64,000 nucleotides of DNA from Streptococcus suis (GTDB lineage: Bacteria; Bacillota; Bacilli; Lactobacillales; Streptococcaceae), in the NCBI GenBank assembly GCA_002831545.1, contig CP025095.1:1550001-1614000 (forward strand). Direction: 5' to 3'. Each line of letters starts with the position of its first letter. Within the stretch, counting starts at the first letter, position 1. Made by a program: the position numbers and the translations under genes. This document shows positions 37,290 to 46,597 of the stretch, piece after piece. Below the pieces are notes generated by a model, which did no database searches, was not told where the DNA came from, and saw only the letters and a program-made list of their open reading frames with translations.

Positions 37290-39791
37290 TCAAGGAAATA
37301 TAGAATCCTCACTAGACTCTTCCCCTGCTGATGGATTCTTAGGGACATCTATGGGTGCAACAGTACTACTTTCTGTTGCTTTTGTATCTTCTGTTGTAGT
37401 TTCAATGTCTGTTACAGTTTCTACTTCTGAACTAGGTGTCAACAAATCATCTAACCAGCCGTCTGCATCCTCTTCTCCATTAGGGACATCTGGAGTATTC
37501 GGCAATGGATTTCCAGGCAACCAAGTATCACCTGGCTCAACTGTCCCATCTTTGCTATCACTTTCAACTTTATCGAAATGAATATCGTAGGTAGTATCTT
37601 CCAAAATAGGTGTGTCCCATGCTACATTTGGAATAACAGGTTTTGTATAATCTCGTTTATAACCTGTATCACTCTTCAAAGATGGCGGAAAAATTCCAGC
37701 TTGGTTCAATGTTAACCCTTTTCTAACAAGGTAAACAACTGTTTTACTAGTTCCCAAATGGGTCTGAAGTTGACCGCCGTCACCTGCTCGAAATGCAAGA
37801 GCTACATAATTCTTTGGATCATGCCAATAGTAATTTGGATGTCTACTTGGATCATTGATGTCCGTTGGATTATCCGTATTTTCGGCAATATATGGTCCTA
37901 TACGAGGAGCTGTTGTCCCAAATGCTGCCAAGCTCGTTGTGGCACTAACATAATCTGTATCTTTTTCTCCACCGGTAATAACTGTCCTAAACTCGATGAA
38001 TTCATAATCTTTACTTGGAACCGGTTCTGGTACAACAAGCCCCTGCTCCTTAGCTTGTTTCCAAGTTAAGTCAGATTTCACAAAGTATATGAACCCTGCT
38101 CGAATCTCACCATTTAATTTTAAACGACCATTAGCTATCGCACTATATTTAACAGGTACATAGTCTGATAGATCAATATTTGAAACATCATCACTTGGAG
38201 TGTAAATATTTTTTGTCGGCTTACGATAAACATTATCAAAATCAGCATAAAAACTCTGATGTTCTCTTGCCATCTTGCCAGACTTTGGCAAAGTAGCATT
38301 CCAACCGTTAAAGACGCGTCCCTTTTGTTGAAGGGTCTGCGGATAGGCGATGTTCAAATCCTCCCAATTTAAATCTTTACGAACCAAATAATAGACTCTC
38401 TTCGTTTTTTTACCATTAACGACAAAATCACCAAAATCACTATTTGTACTGAATGTTACCAGAATGAAATTTTTAATATCCTGAAGCCCTTCTGGATGAT
38501 ACTTTTGATGGACACCATTACGTGTTAAATTTTCTGTTGAACCTTCTGTATAAAAAGGCCCATATACTGATTGTTTCTCAATAGCAAGATTTACCGTTTC
38601 GGTCTTAACATCACGCTCAGGATCATCTGGCAAGCTAGGATCAATTTTATAAACGTGCGCATGGTCCCCATGGCGTACACTCATATAGTTCCCATCAATT
38701 GTAATGTCCTCACGTTTTACTTTAAAACGCTCCATGTACTGTTTAATGAGACGTTCTTTTCTCTGTTCAAGAGTTTCTCCATCCTTTTGCTTAAGAATAC
38801 GATCCTCCGGACTTTCAAACGGCTTCCTTGTATCAATTTCCTTTAATAAAACAATATGTGTGTGATCGCCATGCGGATATTCTAATCCAATTTGACCGTC
38901 AACAATGACTTTCTTAAGACGTGATGGCTCTAAATTCAGTTCTTTTGCTAAGTAGTCCAATTTGGTTTGATACTCAGTATTATCTACCTCAGGTTGTGAC
39001 TTCTTATCCGATTCAACACTTGGTTTGTACTGGTTCACAAGATAAGACCATTTACTCTTTTTCAATGTTTCAAAATGAATAAGATGCAAATGTTTCCCAT
39101 GCCTTACTAGAATCCCAGTTTCCGTTACACCGCTGATATTTTGCCCATCAAACAAGAAACCATCACTCGTTTGAAAATCAATCCCCGGAATCCCTTCCTG
39201 TCGATGAACAATAGGAAGAGTTGGCGATTGACGACTATCAGAGGTCAATTGTCTGTGTGTCGTGCCACCTAAGCTTGATTTTAAAATATAGTGATAATGA
39301 TCCCCATGCCGAACAGTATAGCCATTGGCATCCTCTGCGACAATATCTTTAGGATCAAAAACGTATTCATCTTCGGTCTGTTTCGATCCTGACGATAATT
39401 GACTTCTACTTCTATTAGGTTGTGAAGAATGTGTTTTTTCTTGATAGTTCTCAGGAATTAAATAAGCCCATTTTGTATTCTTTAAATCTGAATAAAAGAA
39501 AAAGTGCTTATGATCGCCATGATTAACAATAATTCCTAAATCAGTTTTTTCCTCAATTTGTGACTCATCAGTGAGTAAAAATCCATCATCTGTCGCTTTA
39601 TCAATCCCTGGAACTTCCTTTTTCGAATCTGAAGGAATCTCTTTTGATTGCTTTGATTGCGATGTTTCTATGCTTGTTATTTTTTGATGGCTCGATTGCT
39701 CTTTATAATTAGACACTTGATAGGTTACCAATGCTACAGCACAAATAAGCGATACTCCTGCTACATAAAGCAAAGTCTTACCTTGTTTCAT
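37290..39791 (-). CDS. Streptococcal histidine-triad surface protein (Pht/HtpS family)
   Basis: An 833-residue surface protein implicated in zinc handling and complement resistance in this family. Five HxxHxH triads are visible: HGDHKH, HGDHYH, HGKHLH, HGDHTH and HGDHAH, in the first 400 residues. Each of the first three lies in a Pht-type repeat with a TD(D/S)GFL motif. The second half is a beta-rich region, and the tail is acidic and Ser/Thr-rich. The N-terminal hydrophobic segment LLYVAGVSLICAVALVTYQV acts as signal or anchor; no clear lipobox or LPXTG motif is seen, so the mode of attachment is unclear. The promoter carries an AdcR-type zinc box. Confidence 0.9.
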   Translation of the reverse strand: MKQGKTLLYVAGVSLICAVALVTYQVSNYKEQSSHQKITSIETSQSKQSKEIPSDSKKEVPGIDKATDDGFLLTDESQIEEKTDLGIIVNHGDHKHFFFYSDLKNTKWAYLIPENYQEKTHSSQPNRSRSQLSSGSKQTEDEYVFDPKDIVAEDANGYTVRHGDHYHYILKSSLGGTTHRQLTSDSRQSPTLPIVHRQEGIPGIDFQTSDGFLFDGQNISGVTETGILVRHGKHLHLIHFETLKKSKWSYLVNQYKPSVESDKKSQPEVDNTEYQTKLDYLAKELNLEPSRLKKVIVDGQIGLEYPHGDHTHIVLLKEIDTRKPFESPEDRILKQKDGETLEQRKERLIKQYMERFKVKREDITIDGNYMSVRHGDHAHVYKIDPSLPDDPERDVKTETVNLAIEKQSVYGPFYTEGSTENLTRNGVHQKYHPEGLQDIKNFILVTFSTNSDFGDFVVNGKKTKRVYYLVRKDLNWEDLNIAYPQTLQQKGRVFNGWNATLPKSGKMAREHQSFYADFDNVYRKPTKNIYTPSDDVSNIDLSDYVPVKYSAIANGRLKLNGEIRAGFIYFVKSDLTWKQAKEQGLVVPEPVPSKDYEFIEFRTVITGGEKDTDYVSATTSLAAFGTTAPRIGPYIAENTDNPTDINDPSRHPNYYWHDPKNYVALAFRAGDGGQLQTHLGTSKTVVYLVRKGLTLNQAGIFPPSLKSDTGYKRDYTKPVIPNVAWDTPILEDTTYDIHFDKVESDSKDGTVEPGDTWLPGNPLPNTPDVPNGEEDADGWLDDLLTPSSEVETVTDIETTTEDTKATESSTVAPIDVPKNPSAGEESSEDSIFP

Positions 39792-39916
39792 ATCACTGTT
39801 TCTCTCCTTACTTACTATTATATTTATATTATTGACATGATAAATGGATTCTACCCTTGTAGAATGCCATCGCCATATCCATTTACTTCATAAAATAAAA
39901 TTTGTCGCCTTTTTAA

Positions 39917-39956
39917 TTTACTGGTTAAGTATATCATTCATATTGAAATTTAGCAA
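39917..39956 (-). promoter_or_regulatory. Zinc-regulated promoter of the histidine-triad gene (AdcR box)
   Basis: On the minus strand TTGCTA (39956-39951), 17 bp, TATACT (39933-39928). Overlapping the -10 and start point is TTAACCAGTAAA (39928-39917), matching the AdcR consensus TTAACYRGTTAA at 11 of 12 positions. AdcR with zinc bound would block this promoter. The known control of pht genes by AdcR supports the call. Confidence 0.82.
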
Positions 39957-39974
39957 GCCATGAGCGAATTAAAA

Positions 39975-40008
39975 CAAAAAAAGAGCTTGGCACACAGACC
40001 AAACTCTT
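39975..40008 (-). terminator. Terminator of the infC-rpmI-rplT operon
   Basis: AAGAGCTTGG (39981-39990) pairs with CCAAACTCTT (39999-40008) with one G-U in the RNA, followed on the minus strand by a long U run. It lies 12 bp after the rplT stop. Confidence 0.88.
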
Positions 40009-40020
40009 TATTTTATATAT

Positions 40021-40380
40021 TTATTTAGCAAGCTTTGCTTTAGCAGCATCTGCAAGAGCTGTGAAAGCTGCTGCATCGTTTACTGCCAAGTCAGCAAGCA
40101 TTTTGCGGTTTACTTCGATTTCTGCCAATTTCAAACCGTGCATCAATTGTGAGTATGACAAACCGTTCATGCGAGCAGCCGCGTTGATACGAGTGATCCA
40201 CAATTTACGGAAATCACGTTTCTTCTGACGGCGGTCACGGTATGCATAGTAGTAAGAGTTCATTACTTGTTCTTTCGCAGTGCGGAACAAGAGATGTTTA
40301 GCTCCATAGTAACCTTTAGCTAATTTTAAAATACGTTTACGGCGTTTACGAGAAACAACGCCACCTTTAACACGTGCCAT
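40021..40380 (-). CDS. rplT: 50S ribosomal protein L20
   Basis: A 119-residue, very basic protein with [60 protein letters not shown] and [15 protein letters not shown]. It binds 23S rRNA early in 50S assembly and in many Firmicutes represses its own operon through the leader RNA. It is the third gene of infC-rpmI-rplT. Confidence 0.98.
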   Translation of the reverse strand: MARVKGGVVSRKRRKRILKLAKGYYGAKHLLFRTAKEQVMNSYYYAYRDRRQKKRDFRKLWITRINAAARMNGLSYSQLMHGLKLAEIEVNRKMLADLAVNDAAAFTALADAAKAKLAK

Positions 40381-40429
40381 TTAATTTTCCTCCAAATAAT
40401 TCAAATAATAAGTAGTGCTATATCAGTGC

Positions 40430-40630
40430 TTAGCGCATTTGAGTAAGCATTGACTTGATACGCTTGAAGTCACCAGCATGTACCATACCTGCTTTACGAA
40501 GGTGACGACGTTGTTTTTTAGTTTTACCGTGGAAACGGTGTGAAGTATAAGCGCGGAAGCGTTTCAATCCACCAGAACCTGTACGTTTGAAACGTTTAGC
40601 TGATGCGCGGTGAGTTTTTTGTTTTGGCAT
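40430..40630 (-). CDS. rpmI: 50S ribosomal protein L35
   Basis: A 66-residue basic protein starting [20 protein letters not shown], with [20 protein letters not shown]. Typical length and motifs. It is co-transcribed between infC and rplT. Confidence 0.98.
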   Translation of the reverse strand: MPKQKTHRASAKRFKRTGSGGLKRFRAYTSHRFHGKTKKQRRHLRKAGMVHAGDFKRIKSMLTQMR

Positions 40631-40656
40631 GTTAATTCTCCTTTTGCTTAAAAAGC

Positions 40657-41178
40657 TTATTTTTTATCTGAAGCTGGGGCCAATTGCATAAACATTTGAC
40701 GTCCGTCCATCTTAGCGCGTTGTTCGATAATGGCAATATCTTGGGTTGCTTCAGCGAACTCAGCTAATACTTTCGCTCCAACTTCTTTGTGGGTAATCAT
40801 ACGACCCTTGAAACGGATCGAAACCTTAACCTTATTTCCTTTTTCAAGGAATTTACGGGCATGACGAAGTTTTGTCTCGAAGTCCCCTTTATCAATAACT
40901 GGACTTAGACGCACTTCTTTTACAGTGACAACACTTTGTTTTTTGCGTTGTTCTTTCTGTTTCTTCTGATATTCAAATTTGAACTTACCGTAGTCCATAA
41001 TTTTCGCTACTGGTGGTTTAGCTTGCGGTTGAATCAATACTAAATCCACGTTGGCGCTATCAGCAATGGCCTGAGCCTCATTGAGCGGTTTGATTCCCAA
41101 CTGTTCACCCTCAAGACCGATAAGACGAACTTCACGCACTCGAATTTCATCATTGATGAACAAATCTTGCTTTGCTAT
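40657..41178 (-). CDS. infC: Translation initiation factor IF-3, with ATA start
   Basis: Binds the 30S subunit and checks start-codon pairing. The frame reads [37 protein letters not shown] and [13 protein letters not shown], ending QLAPASDKK. The codon ATA at 41178-41176 lies 7 nt after AGGTG, and a stop TGA precedes it in frame, so there is no ATG/GTG/TTG alternative with a ribosome site. The product would be [11 protein letters not shown] and onward, 173 residues. Rare AUU/AUA-type starts in infC are known to give autoregulation, because IF-3 discriminates against them. A TTG at 41163 is possible but has no ribosome site. Confidence 0.93.
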   Translation of the reverse strand: MAKQDLFINDEIRVREVRLIGLEGEQLGIKPLNEAQAIADSANVDLVLIQPQAKPPVAKIMDYGKFKFEYQKKQKEQRKKQSVVTVKEVRLSPVIDKGDFETKLRHARKFLEKGNKVKVSIRFKGRMITHKEVGAKVLAEFAEATQDIAIIEQRAKMDGRQMFMQLAPASDKK

Positions 41179-41189
41179 GGCTTTTCACC

Positions 41190-41334
41190 TCATTTTATAT
41201 TTTTCGAGAAAAACGAAACGGACTTGCTAAACAAGTCCGCACTACACCATTATTCTTTCCGAAGAAATCTTAATCCGTAGAGCCAGACAACGTTAGTCGC
41301 AAGGCGAGAAGCTCTCACTTCTGCTTTTCTCAAT
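41190..41334 (-). ncRNA. Leader RNA of the infC operon (L20-leader-like attenuator)
   Basis: About 145 nt lie between the promoter and infC. The RNA contains upstream pairing segments (for example AGAAGUGAGAGCUUCU) and ends in a terminator, CGGACUUG (41239-41232) with CAAGUCCG (41226-41219), followed by UUUCGUUUUU. This layout matches the L20 leader class of Firmicutes, where L20 binding promotes termination. The class assignment is by position and form rather than by a covariance search. Confidence 0.72.
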
Positions 41335-41340
41335 ATGACT

Positions 41341-41369
41341 ATTCTAACATGTCTAAAACTACTTGTCAA
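41341..41369 (-). promoter_or_regulatory. Promoter of the infC-rpmI-rplT operon
   Basis: On the minus strand TTGACA (41369-41364), 17 bp, TAGAAT (41346-41341). It overlaps the end of cmk, so the ribosomal operon has its own start downstream of the cmk unit. Confidence 0.85.
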
Positions 41370-42036
41370 GAATTTCTTTCGCTTTTTCGGAAATAAATTT
41401 CACTACACCTTCGATGGATACTCCTGTTGTATCAAATGTGATGGCATCGTCAGCAGCTTTCAAAGGTGAAACCTCCCGAGTACTGTCTTTCAGGTCACGA
41501 GCTGCAATCTCCTCTTTCAAGATTTCCAAGTCTGTCTCGATGCCACGTTCCGTATTTTCCTTAAAACGACGCATGGCACGCTCTTCCACTGAAGCAATCA
41601 GGAAAATCTTGAGTTCTGCCTGTGGTAAAACAACTGTTCCAATATCGCGACCATCCATGACAATACCACCAGCCTGGGCAATTTCCTGTTGCAGTCGTAC
41701 CAATTCTTCCCGTACTAGAGGAAGTGCTGCTACTGCCGATACATTATTTGTAACTTGGTTATCACGAATTGGTAAAGTGACATCTTCATCACCCACAAAA
41801 ACTAATTGTTGGCCATTTTCATCACGCCCAAATCGAATAGGATACTGAGCAAGCAAGGCCACGATTCTATTTTGATCTGTGACCTCTATGCCGTTTGTCA
41901 AGGCTAGATAGGTAGCCGAGCGATACATAGCTCCTGTATCTAAGTAAGTATATCCAAAATTTTTAGCAATAATTTTAGCAACCGTTGACTTTCCACTTGA
42001 AGCTGGACCGTCAATTGCAATTTGAATTGATTTCAT
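41359..42036 (-). CDS. cmk: Cytidylate kinase
   Basis: Phosphorylates CMP and dCMP. The 225-residue protein has the P-loop [44 protein letters not shown] and [19 protein letters not shown]. Length is normal. It follows the LysM-protein gene after 9 bp, the usual streptococcal order. Confidence 0.97.
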   Translation of the reverse strand: MKSIQIAIDGPASSGKSTVAKIIAKNFGYTYLDTGAMYRSATYLALTNGIEVTDQNRIVALLAQYPIRFGRDENGQQLVFVGDEDVTLPIRDNQVTNNVSAVAALPLVREELVRLQQEIAQAGGIVMDGRDIGTVVLPQAELKIFLIASVEERAMRRFKENTERGIETDLEILKEEIAARDLKDSTREVSPLKAADDAITFDTTGVSIEGVVKFISEKAKEILDK

Positions 42037-42045
42037 AACCCCTCT

Positions 42046-42522
42046 TTATCTAATACGGACTACATCACCTGGATGCGCAAGCCAAGACCCTGTGGTCATT
42101 TTCTCTGGATTTAATCGCTCTAACTCAGCAATTGAAATCCCGCCACGTGCGGCTAATTGTCCAACACCTTCACCTGCTTGAACAGTAAGGGTAGAGCCAT
42201 CCGTAGCTTCTGCTAGACTGGAACTTGTTTCTGTTTCTGTCGTGTCAGTCGAAGTAGATTCTTGTGTCTCAGCAGCCGATGAAGAGCTCTCTGCTACGAC
42301 TGTTGTAGTGCTTGGGGTATAAAATTCTTTTGTTGAATCTGTTTTACTACCGCCACCGATTGAGAGATAGACAGCCATAATTCCAATAATCAGTACGATA
42401 ACAAAGAAAATAATTGCCAAGACTGTAAATACTGTTGTACTTGCTACTCCCTTGTTTAGACGTTCTTTTCGACTAACTGTTTCTGTTTGATAAACTTCTT
42501 CATTCCATGGCTCTTGTGACAT
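42046..42522 (-). CDS. Membrane-anchored LysM protein (SAG1386/EF1546-like)
   Basis: A 158-residue protein with a charged cytoplasmic N-terminus, one membrane segment (about residues 30-55, VFTVLAIIFFVIVLIIGIMA), a Ser/Thr-rich extracellular linker and a C-terminal LysM-like domain (VQAGEGVGQLAARGGISIAE, LERLNPEKM, HPGDVVRIR). LysM binds peptidoglycan, so it probably tethers the membrane to the wall. It is regularly found just upstream of cmk in streptococci and enterococci. Its precise role is not known to me. Confidence 0.85.
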   Translation of the reverse strand: MSQEPWNEEVYQTETVSRKERLNKGVASTTVFTVLAIIFFVIVLIIGIMAVYLSIGGGSKTDSTKEFYTPSTTTVVAESSSSAAETQESTSTDTTETETSSSLAEATDGSTLTVQAGEGVGQLAARGGISIAELERLNPEKMTTGSWLAHPGDVVRIR

Positions 42523-42537
42523 TATCGAGAAAACTCC

Positions 42538-42566
42538 TTGTATTTTTATTAAAATATGATTACAAT
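42538..42566 (+). promoter_or_regulatory. Promoter of the ferredoxin gene (leaderless geometry)
   Basis: TTGTAT (42538-42543), 17 bp, TACAAT (42561-42566). The expected start, 7 nt further, falls on 42573, the A of the ATG, and no ribosome site is present. Confidence 0.6.
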
Positions 42567-42572
42567 ACTAAT

Positions 42573-42767
42573 ATGAAAATAAAACTTATTCCTGAACGGT
42601 GCATTGCCTGCGGGCTCTGCCAAACTTATTCATCTATATTCGATTATGATGACGACGGTATCGTTGTTTTTTCAGACGACTCACAATTTGAGAAAACGAT
42701 TGAACCCAATCCAGATATTCTCAAAGCCATCAAATCCTGTCCTACAAAAGCCATTTCAGCGGATTGA
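42573..42767 (+). CDS. Ferredoxin, single [4Fe-4S] cluster
   Basis: A 64-residue electron carrier. The start MKIKLIPERCIACGLCQ gives the CxxCxxC part of the cluster site, and KSCPTKAI gives the last cysteine with its following proline. The acidic, short chain is typical of streptococcal ferredoxins. A longer frame from 42507 runs through the promoter and was rejected. The gene is divergent from the LysM-cmk unit and overlaps the 3' end of the convergent ebsA-like frame by 124 bp. Confidence 0.9.
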   Translation: MKIKLIPERCIACGLCQTYSSIFDYDDDGIVVFSDDSQFEKTIEPNPDILKAIKSCPTKAISAD

Positions 42768-43243
42768 TTTGGCTTTTTTGCATAATACTCTTCAAAATAA
42801 TCCTGTTTTATTAAATGGTCTATTAATTCAATCTCACCCTTGAAGCAATTATGAATAGCTAAATGGTTAATAAAGTATTTTTTCGGCCATTTGCGCATGT
42901 GATACACCTGCCCATTGGGAAATTCTTGTGAAAATATGCGAATGGCTAGATAAGAAACTTCAATTTTTTCTATGGTAGCAATTTCAATTTTCTGTACTGC
43001 AAAAGGATTAGCCGAAGCAATCCGTAAATGCTTTTCTTTTATCTCGAAATAGCGATGTAAGCCAAGCACTACTAATACAGCAAAGAGAGAGAGAAGTAAG
43101 ATAAATAATCTTGAAACTCTCAACTTTTCCAATAAAAGTGTCATACCAATGAAAATAGGCGTGAAGGTAAGTGACCAGTAAATAATGGCCCATGATAAAT
43201 CCGGTTGCCAATGGTAACGAATTTTACCAAAAATTTTGATCAT
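42644..43243 (-). CDS. EbsA-like membrane protein
   Basis: A 199-residue protein with two membrane segments (about residues 18-37 and 45-62) after MIKIFGKIRYHWQPDLSWAI, followed by a small soluble domain ending near FKGEIELIDHLIKQDYFEEYY. It resembles the EbsA family, which lies next to ferredoxin in other lactic acid bacteria. The last 40 or so residues are encoded antisense to the ferredoxin gene and have little resemblance to family ends, so the natural stop may have been lost. The ATG follows GGAGGTCCGAT. Function is unknown. Confidence 0.7.
   Translation of the reverse strand: MIKIFGKIRYHWQPDLSWAIIYWSLTFTPIFIGMTLLLEKLRVSRLFILLLSLFAVLVVLGLHRYFEIKEKHLRIASANPFAVQKIEIATIEKIEVSYLAIRIFSQEFPNGQVYHMRKWPKKYFINHLAIHNCFKGEIELIDHLIKQDYFEEYYAKKPNQSAEMAFVGQDLMALRISGLGSIVFSNCESSEKTTIPSSS
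42746..42779 (+). terminator. Terminator of the ferredoxin gene
   Basis: AAAAGCCA (42746-42753) pairs with TGGCTTTT (42770-42777), followed by T. The stem begins inside the last codons of the ferredoxin gene. Confidence 0.72.
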
Positions 43244-43269
43244 ATCGGACCTCCATCTATTATTCTAGC

Positions 43270-43302
43270 ACAAAAATAGAGATTTTCCTATGAAAACCTC
43301 TA
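43270..43302 (-). terminator. Terminator of the polysaccharide operon
   Basis: ATAGAGATTTTC (43275-43286) pairs with GAAAACCTCTAT (43291-43302) with a 4-nt loop, followed on the minus strand by TTTTTG. It lies between the GDPD-like gene and ebsA. The 120 bp before it (43303-43422) hold no gene. Confidence 0.85.
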
Positions 43303-43422
43303 TCTTTTGAAATTTTTATTACATTTACATGACAATATTAGTTTGTTTGTAAAACTTCTGAAATGCTTTTGAAATATTTTTTGATGATATGATTAAAATA
43401 GTGCCATCAGTAATAATAAAGA

Positions 43423-44642
<1,220 letters not shown>

Positions 44643-44656
<14 letters not shown>

Positions 44657-45431
44657 TGTTTCCTCCATTCGTTTCTTGACTCTTAACATAGTATCTCAAG
44701 AGAAATTTGGCAATAAACTCTGGCCAGAACAACAAATACATTTCATAGTCTTCTTGTGTACGAATATTGTTTTCAATGCTATTTGTCGTCTCAGATTCCT
44801 CATGGATACGATGATACATCAAACTCTCATCTACAAAGGTAAAGCTCCCATTTTTTTGTGCAATCTGATACCAAGCAAACCAATCAAGAGAAACTTTCAT
44901 TTCTTCATTAAACTTGAAATCATTCAGTTTCTTCAAATTATAGGTCACAGCTGGACAAGAAATTGGATTACCAAAGGCTAAAACCCTATTCCGCCAAAAC
45001 TTCCATTTGGGAAACATGGCCATTGTCCGTAACATGAGTTGCTTGATTTTCAAATTTGAAGTTAGGGCAATGACCTCACCCTCTTTCACTTCCTGGTAAT
45101 CTGAATAAGCAATCAACGTTTCCTCTGTCATCTGAGACATTATTTTTTCACAATAGTCTGGTAAATAAATATCATCTTGATGAGCAATTGTAGCATAAGG
45201 GGTTGTTACAAAAGAGAGTGCCAAATTCCAATCTTTTCCAATACCTCCTCCTTGTGCGGTATGCATTACGATTGCATTCTTTTGGCAAATTTGTTCTATA
45301 TATTCACTCGGAGTACTAGTGTATAGGATAAGTTGTGATTGAAGTGTTTGCTGCTTTAACGAATGGATGCATTCTTCTAGATACTTACTATCTCCATAAG
45401 CACAGATAACAAAGGTATGATTATTCTGCAT
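44643..45431 (-). CDS. Glycosyltransferase family 2
   Basis: A 262-residue GT-A enzyme: TFVICAYGDSKYLEECIHSL at the nucleotide-sugar site, GGGIGKDWNLALSF and the DxD-like HQDDIYLPDYCEKI. It lacks membrane segments, so it acts on the cytoplasmic side. It overlaps the upstream DUF2304 gene by 11 bp and the downstream GDPD-like start by 14 bp, showing tight translational coupling. Sugar donor and acceptor are not deducible. It probably adds a side-group sugar to the rhamnan or makes a lipid-linked sugar. Confidence 0.85.
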
Positions 45432-45777
45432 CAGATTCCTCCAACTCAGATATTCTTTTTTTAGTCATTGATACTTCTTGAATTAAATTTTTAATCTGCT
45501 GCTTTTGTTGAGATAAAGCCATACTATGCAAAAATCCAATCACCAAGAGAACAAAGATTGCCACAGATAACAAGAAATTGGAAGTCAGACCAAACCCGAA
45601 TAAGTAAGCCAGTTTAATAGGAATAACATCAAAGAGCGCAAAAACAATCAGTCCGAAGCCAATAACAATCCACATAAAGGCATGTTCGAATAAGATCTTA
45701 TTTTTATTAATATTCCTAAAAATAAAATACAAAAAAACTAGTGAGGCAAGAAACATAGCTAATGCTTGTATGGTCAT
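45421..45777 (-). CDS. DUF2304 small membrane protein (GacJ-like)
   Basis: A 118-residue protein with three membrane segments and a charged coiled C-terminus (QQKQQIKNLIQEVSMTKKRI). Start MTIQALAMFLASLVFLYFIF at 45777, where TAATG couples it to the upstream glycosyltransferase and GGAGGGAG gives the ribosome site. The DUF2304 family includes S. pyogenes GacJ, which binds and stimulates the Und-P-GlcNAc synthase GacI. The same pairing with a DPM-like transferase is seen here. Confidence 0.8.
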   Translation of the reverse strand: MTIQALAMFLASLVFLYFIFRNINKNKILFEHAFMWIVIGFGLIVFALFDVIPIKLAYLFGFGLTSNFLLSVAIFVLLVIGFLHSMALSQQKQQIKNLIQEVSMTKKRISELEESDAE

Positions 45778-46493
45778 TATTCTCCCTCCTTCATTAATGA
45801 TGCAATCAAGATTGATGAACAAACCTCAACCATATAACGAATTGATTTTAGAGGTGTTATGGATGAAACCCCTCCCGCTCTTTCAAACATATTTGCCGGT
45901 GCTTCTACTACTTGGAAATTTTGCTTTAGTAAATGAACAGTTGATTCCGGTTCCGGATATTTAATTGGGTATCGTTTTGCAAATTGTGCAATCACTTTTC
46001 TATTTCCCAAACGATAACCTGATGTAGTATCCCAAATTCGGTTTCCAGTTGTTAATTTAATCATATTTGAAATAACACCTATTCCAAAACGCCTCATAAA
46101 GCTAGTTTGAAATTCCGACAAAGTATCACCAACAAAGCGTGAGCCAATCACCATATCAGCCTGACCAACTACGATTGGCTGAATTAAGCTATTTAATGAA
46201 CGAATGTCATGCTGACCATCACCATCAAATTGAACTGCTACATCATAGTCATTGTCCAAGGCATATTTATATCCCGTCTGAACAGCTCCACCAATGCCTA
46301 AATTTTGTACTAGGTGAACAGCATTTAATTTATTTTGAATCAAAATTTCTTTCGTGTGATCTGTTGAGCCATCATTAATGACAACATAATCCAATTGGAA
46401 ATTCACACTATTTCTATAATCTATAATTCCCTGAACAGTTTGAAGGATACTTTCTTCTTCATTGTAGGCAGGGATAATCATTAATACTTTCAT
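45777..46493 (-). CDS. Polyprenyl-phosphate glycosyltransferase (DPM-like family 2, GacI-like)
   Basis: A 238-residue GT2 of the dolichol-phosphate-mannose synthase type: VLMIIPAYNEEESILQTVQG, VVINDGSTDHTKEI, GIGGAVQTGYKYAL and FDGDGQHDIRSL with the DxD-type motif. Such enzymes transfer a sugar to undecaprenyl phosphate for later use outside the membrane. It lacks the C-terminal membrane helices of GacI, and the DUF2304 partner immediately after it may supply membrane attachment. A 104-bp gap before it could hold a promoter, though none is convincing. Confidence 0.85.
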   Translation of the reverse strand: MKVLMIIPAYNEEESILQTVQGIIDYRNSVNFQLDYVVINDGSTDHTKEILIQNKLNAVHLVQNLGIGGAVQTGYKYALDNDYDVAVQFDGDGQHDIRSLNSLIQPIVVGQADMVIGSRFVGDTLSEFQTSFMRRFGIGVISNMIKLTTGNRIWDTTSGYRLGNRKVIAQFAKRYPIKYPEPESTVHLLKQNFQVVEAPANMFERAGGVSSITPLKSIRYMVEVCSSILIASLMKEGE

Positions 46494-46597
46494 TTTTTCT
46501 CTCTAAAACTAGAATTCTATATAACTTTTTAGATTCTACTTACTCATTTGAAGAAACTATAATAATACATGTTTTAACATAGGTATCCTATTATCCA

